Source: Candidatus Saccharimonadota bacterium
GTDB lineage: Bacteria; Patescibacteriota; Saccharimonadia; Saccharimonadales; Saccharimonadaceae
DNA length: 64,000 bases
Assembly (NCBI GenBank): GCA_015999875.1
Contig: JAECRG010000001.1
Location: 421,330 to 485,329 of the forward strand
Direction: 5' to 3'
Shown piece after piece: positions 62,147-64,000 of the stretch. Position numbers and translations under genes: made by a program. How positions within the stretch are numbered: the stretch's first letter is position 1; every line of letters starts with the position of its first letter. Under the pieces are notes generated by a model that saw only the letters and a list, made by a program, of their open reading frames with translations, was not told where the DNA came from and did not search any database.

Positions 62147-62629
62147 TTACACCAAACCTCTCGACATCATTGTATGCGTAATAGCCGCCGCCAGTGCGTC
62201 CGCGCAATCATCTGGCTTCGGCACATCTTTGAGGCCCAGGTGAATCCGCACCATTTCTTGTACTTGTTTCTTGTCGGCTTTGCCGTAGCCAGTGAGTGTT
62301 TGCTTGATCTGCTGTGGCGTATATTCGGCTATCGGTAGTTTCGCCTTGCGACCTGTCAGCATAGCGACACCACGAGCATGCGATACACTCATAGCCGTAG
62401 TCACGTTTTGCGCGAAAAATAGTTTTTCTATCGACATTATATCTGGTTTCGTCTCGGCGATAATATCCGTCAGGCCGTCAAAAATCTCCTCCAATCGCTC
62501 ATCGAGTGGAGTATGTGCAGGCGTAGTAATCACGCCAGCTGTCACCATTTTTACTTTGTTACCTTTCGCTACGTCTATGACGCCAAATCCGAGGATACCA
62601 GTACCTGGATCGATGCCGATAATTCTCAT
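62147..62629 (-). CDS. ruvC: Holliday junction resolvase RuvC
   Basis: A 160-residue RuvC with the four acidic residues: Asp7 in GIDPGTG, Glu in SIEKLFF, and two Asp in KPDDCADALA. It cuts Holliday junctions moved by RuvAB. It starts 3 nt after yebC and is co-transcribed with it, while ruvA-ruvB lie beyond the PBP gene. Confidence 0.97.
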   Translation of the reverse strand: MRIIGIDPGTGILGFGVIDVAKGNKVKMVTAGVITTPAHTPLDERLEEIFDGLTDIIAETKPDIMSIEKLFFAQNVTTAMSVSHARGVAMLTGRKAKLPIAEYTPQQIKQTLTGYGKADKKQVQEMVRIHLGLKDVPKPDDCADALAAAITHTMMSRGLV

Positions 62630-62632
62630 CTA

Positions 62633-63346
62633 CTATTCTACGATATTTGCATTAGTGTGTACGTTCACAACATCTGCCACATCATCAAGCGCATCCATCA
62701 CCTTTATGATTTTTGCGGCCGTGTCTTCGTCCGAGATATCGATTTCACTATTTGGCACGTATAAAAGCTCTGCGTCTTTTACTTCTAACCCAGCATCAAT
62801 AATCGCCTGACGGACCTTTGCTAAATCTTTTTGCTCCGTGTACACAACAAGTCCACCATCCTCTTCAAGCGCGTCTTCAGCGCCAGCATCCAATACTGTC
62901 AGTAAGGCATCTTCACCAGTTGCTGCAACGCGGATCACGCCTTTGCGAGTGAACTGGAATGTCACACTACCTGCGTCGGCGATACGACCACCGTTTTTGA
63001 CAAGTGCGTTTTTCACCTCGGGTAGGGTGCGGTTACGATTATCCGTAGCTGTCTCGATCACCAAACCGATACCGCCAGGGCCATAGCCTTCGTACGTGAT
63101 TTCTTCGAGCACAGCTGCGTTTTTGTCGTTTACACGATCGATTGCACGCTGGATATTGGCGTTTGGCATGTTTGCTGCTTTGGCCTTTTCTATAGCCAAA
63201 GCCAAAGCGGAGTTGATACTTGCATCAGTGCCTGCTCGCGCTGCGATGGCGATCTGATTACCTAGCTTAGTAAATACAGCTCCGCGCTTTGCGTCATTTG
63301 CACCTTTTTGGCGCTTGATAGTTTCCCATTTACTGTGTCCAGACAT
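62633..63346 (-). CDS. yebC: YebC/TACO1-family protein
   Basis: A 237-residue protein with the family start SGHSKWETIKRQKGANDAKRG and the block YEGYGPGGIGLVIETATDNRNRT. Members act as transcription regulators or ease ribosome stalling at proline runs. A GGAGC Shine-Dalgarno precedes the ATG; TATAAT lies about 42 nt upstream. It leads the yebC-ruvC operon. The 208 nt upstream (63347-63554) hold this promoter and nothing else I can identify. Confidence 0.95.
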   Translation of the reverse strand: MSGHSKWETIKRQKGANDAKRGAVFTKLGNQIAIAARAGTDASINSALALAIEKAKAANMPNANIQRAIDRVNDKNAAVLEEITYEGYGPGGIGLVIETATDNRNRTLPEVKNALVKNGGRIADAGSVTFQFTRKGVIRVAATGEDALLTVLDAGAEDALEEDGGLVVYTEQKDLAKVRQAIIDAGLEVKDAELLYVPNSEIDISDEDTAAKIIKVMDALDDVADVVNVHTNANIVE

Positions 63347-63554
63347 TGTTGTGCTCCGAATATAAGTTAGTAATACAATTACTACACATTATAACAGATT
63401 ACTCAACAAGAATATCTCTAAAGTAATTGTAAGAATCTCGAAAAAGCCTCGTCACAGAAACACCCGGACACAAGGAAAATGGCACTTTTGGCCAAGAATA
63501 CTAAAAGTTTATATAAGTATCAGCAATTCAGATTAGAATATTAAACCACTAAGG

Positions 63555-64000
63555 CTATTCGCATCCGATTCCATCATCATCTCTATCGAGATGGCTCGCA
63601 TATCCAGGTTGTCCCCGGTAGACCGGTGCCGCACCCGCCGCGCGAGCTGCAGTACAGTTCTTGTAATATACGCTCGAAGCAGCTTGCTGTTGTTGAGCTT
63701 GGGCGGCTTGTGCCTGCTGCGCAGCTTGTTGCTGACGTGCAGCCTCAGCTGCAGCGGCTTGCTGTTGTTGAGCGCGTGCTGCTGCGGCAGCCGCAGCTTG
63801 AGCGGCCGCTTCGTCATCCGCTTTCTTCTTTACTTGAATGGCCTGCACTGCTGCTTCTGGAGTTTGTTCTGTATTACTGTTGCAAGTATTTGCCGCCCAG
63901 AAACCAAGTGAACGTACTTTTGCGTCAGACTCTACAAGCTTATATTCGCCTGCGTATTTATACGGTTTACTATAGGTGTATTCGTGTGCATACCCTTCGC
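63555..64000 (-). CDS. Secreted thermonuclease-like protein with Excalibur domain (C-terminal part)
   Basis: The frame is open to the right edge, so only the last 148 codons are seen. The first visible part, EGYAHEYTYSKPYKYAGEYK then ESDAKVRSLGFWAANTCNS, is the C-terminal end of a staphylococcal-nuclease (SNase) fold. A linker of about 60 residues made mostly of Ala and Gln follows, then the Excalibur calcium-binding domain (YYKNCTAARAAGAAPVYRG, DRDDDGIGCE). SNase enzymes cut DNA and RNA using Ca2+. Outside the cell it could supply nucleotides to an organism that likely cannot make them. The N-terminus is outside the window. Confidence 0.8.
   Translation of the reverse strand, partial: EGYAHEYTYSKPYKYAGEYKLVESDAKVRSLGFWAANTCNSNTEQTPEAAVQAIQVKKKADDEAAAQAAAAAAARAQQQQAAAAEAARQQQAAQQAQAAQAQQQQAASSVYYKNCTAARAAGAAPVYRGQPGYASHLDRDDDGIGCE

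Noticed and set aside
1-64000. Alternative genetic code with UGA read as Gly
   Set aside because: UGA ends tsaE, murT and other genes at exact overlap points, and core proteins such as RecA and RuvB are full length with the standard code.

Overview
The window looks like a chromosomal segment of a Candidatus Patescibacteria (CPR) member, most probably Ca. Saccharibacteria (TM7). This is inferred from gene content: a MurT/GatD pair, a Gram-positive type IV pilus set (pilB, pilC, pilM, pilN, pilO plus a prepilin), a membrane-anchored Clp-type ATPase next to a VirB6/TrbL-like protein, and very many starts with no ribosome binding site. UGA is used as a normal stop (for example in the ATGA and GTGA overlaps of murT/gatD, pilM/pilN and tsaE/tsaB), which argues against Gracilibacteria/Absconditabacteria.

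Layout. 1-9.7 kb is an accessory surface region: the edge of a serine hydrolase, NUDIX and small-molecule kinase-like genes, and three exported proteins (glycoside hydrolase, DUF285 repeat protein, beta-propeller) that share an APNTG-type C-terminal sorting signal. 9.9-10.7 kb holds a secreted trypsin-like protease with much higher GC than its surroundings. 11.5-13.5 kb is a three-gene membrane module (ferric-reductase-like protein, a protein whose mature form should begin with His, and a YcnI/DUF1775 protein) that probably handles copper. 13.5-18.1 kb holds small housekeeping genes. 18.4-27.5 kb holds a CPR-type large membrane protein and a four-gene overlapping operon resembling part of a type IV secretion apparatus. 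27.6-31.3 kb holds murT-gatD, a peroxiredoxin and an OpgC-like membrane protein.

31.37-37.75 kb is an integrated mobile element. It begins at the 3' end of tRNA-Pro(UGG) with a large serine recombinase and carries a structured RNA, a TM2 protein, an OLD-family ATPase/TOPRIM nuclease and three unknown genes. It ends at a short direct repeat followed at once by a strong terminator that looks like the original tRNA terminator, displaced 6.4 kb by the insertion.

38-46 kb holds a LysM-CHAP wall hydrolase and many small enzymes (RdgB-like, NUDIX, HAD, HD, DUF families). 46-63.3 kb is core: rny, tsaB/tsaE, the pilus operon, recX-recA, a prepilin, ruvB-ruvA, a class A PBP and ruvC-yebC. The right edge holds the C-terminal part of a secreted thermonuclease with an Excalibur domain.

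The most striking window-wide feature is initiation: in at least 17 genes a TATAAT-like -10 hexamer ends only 6-8 nt before the start codon, so the mRNAs are predicted to be leaderless. I used this to correct many start sites. The system most likely to be undescribed is the tRNA-Pro island and its cargo.
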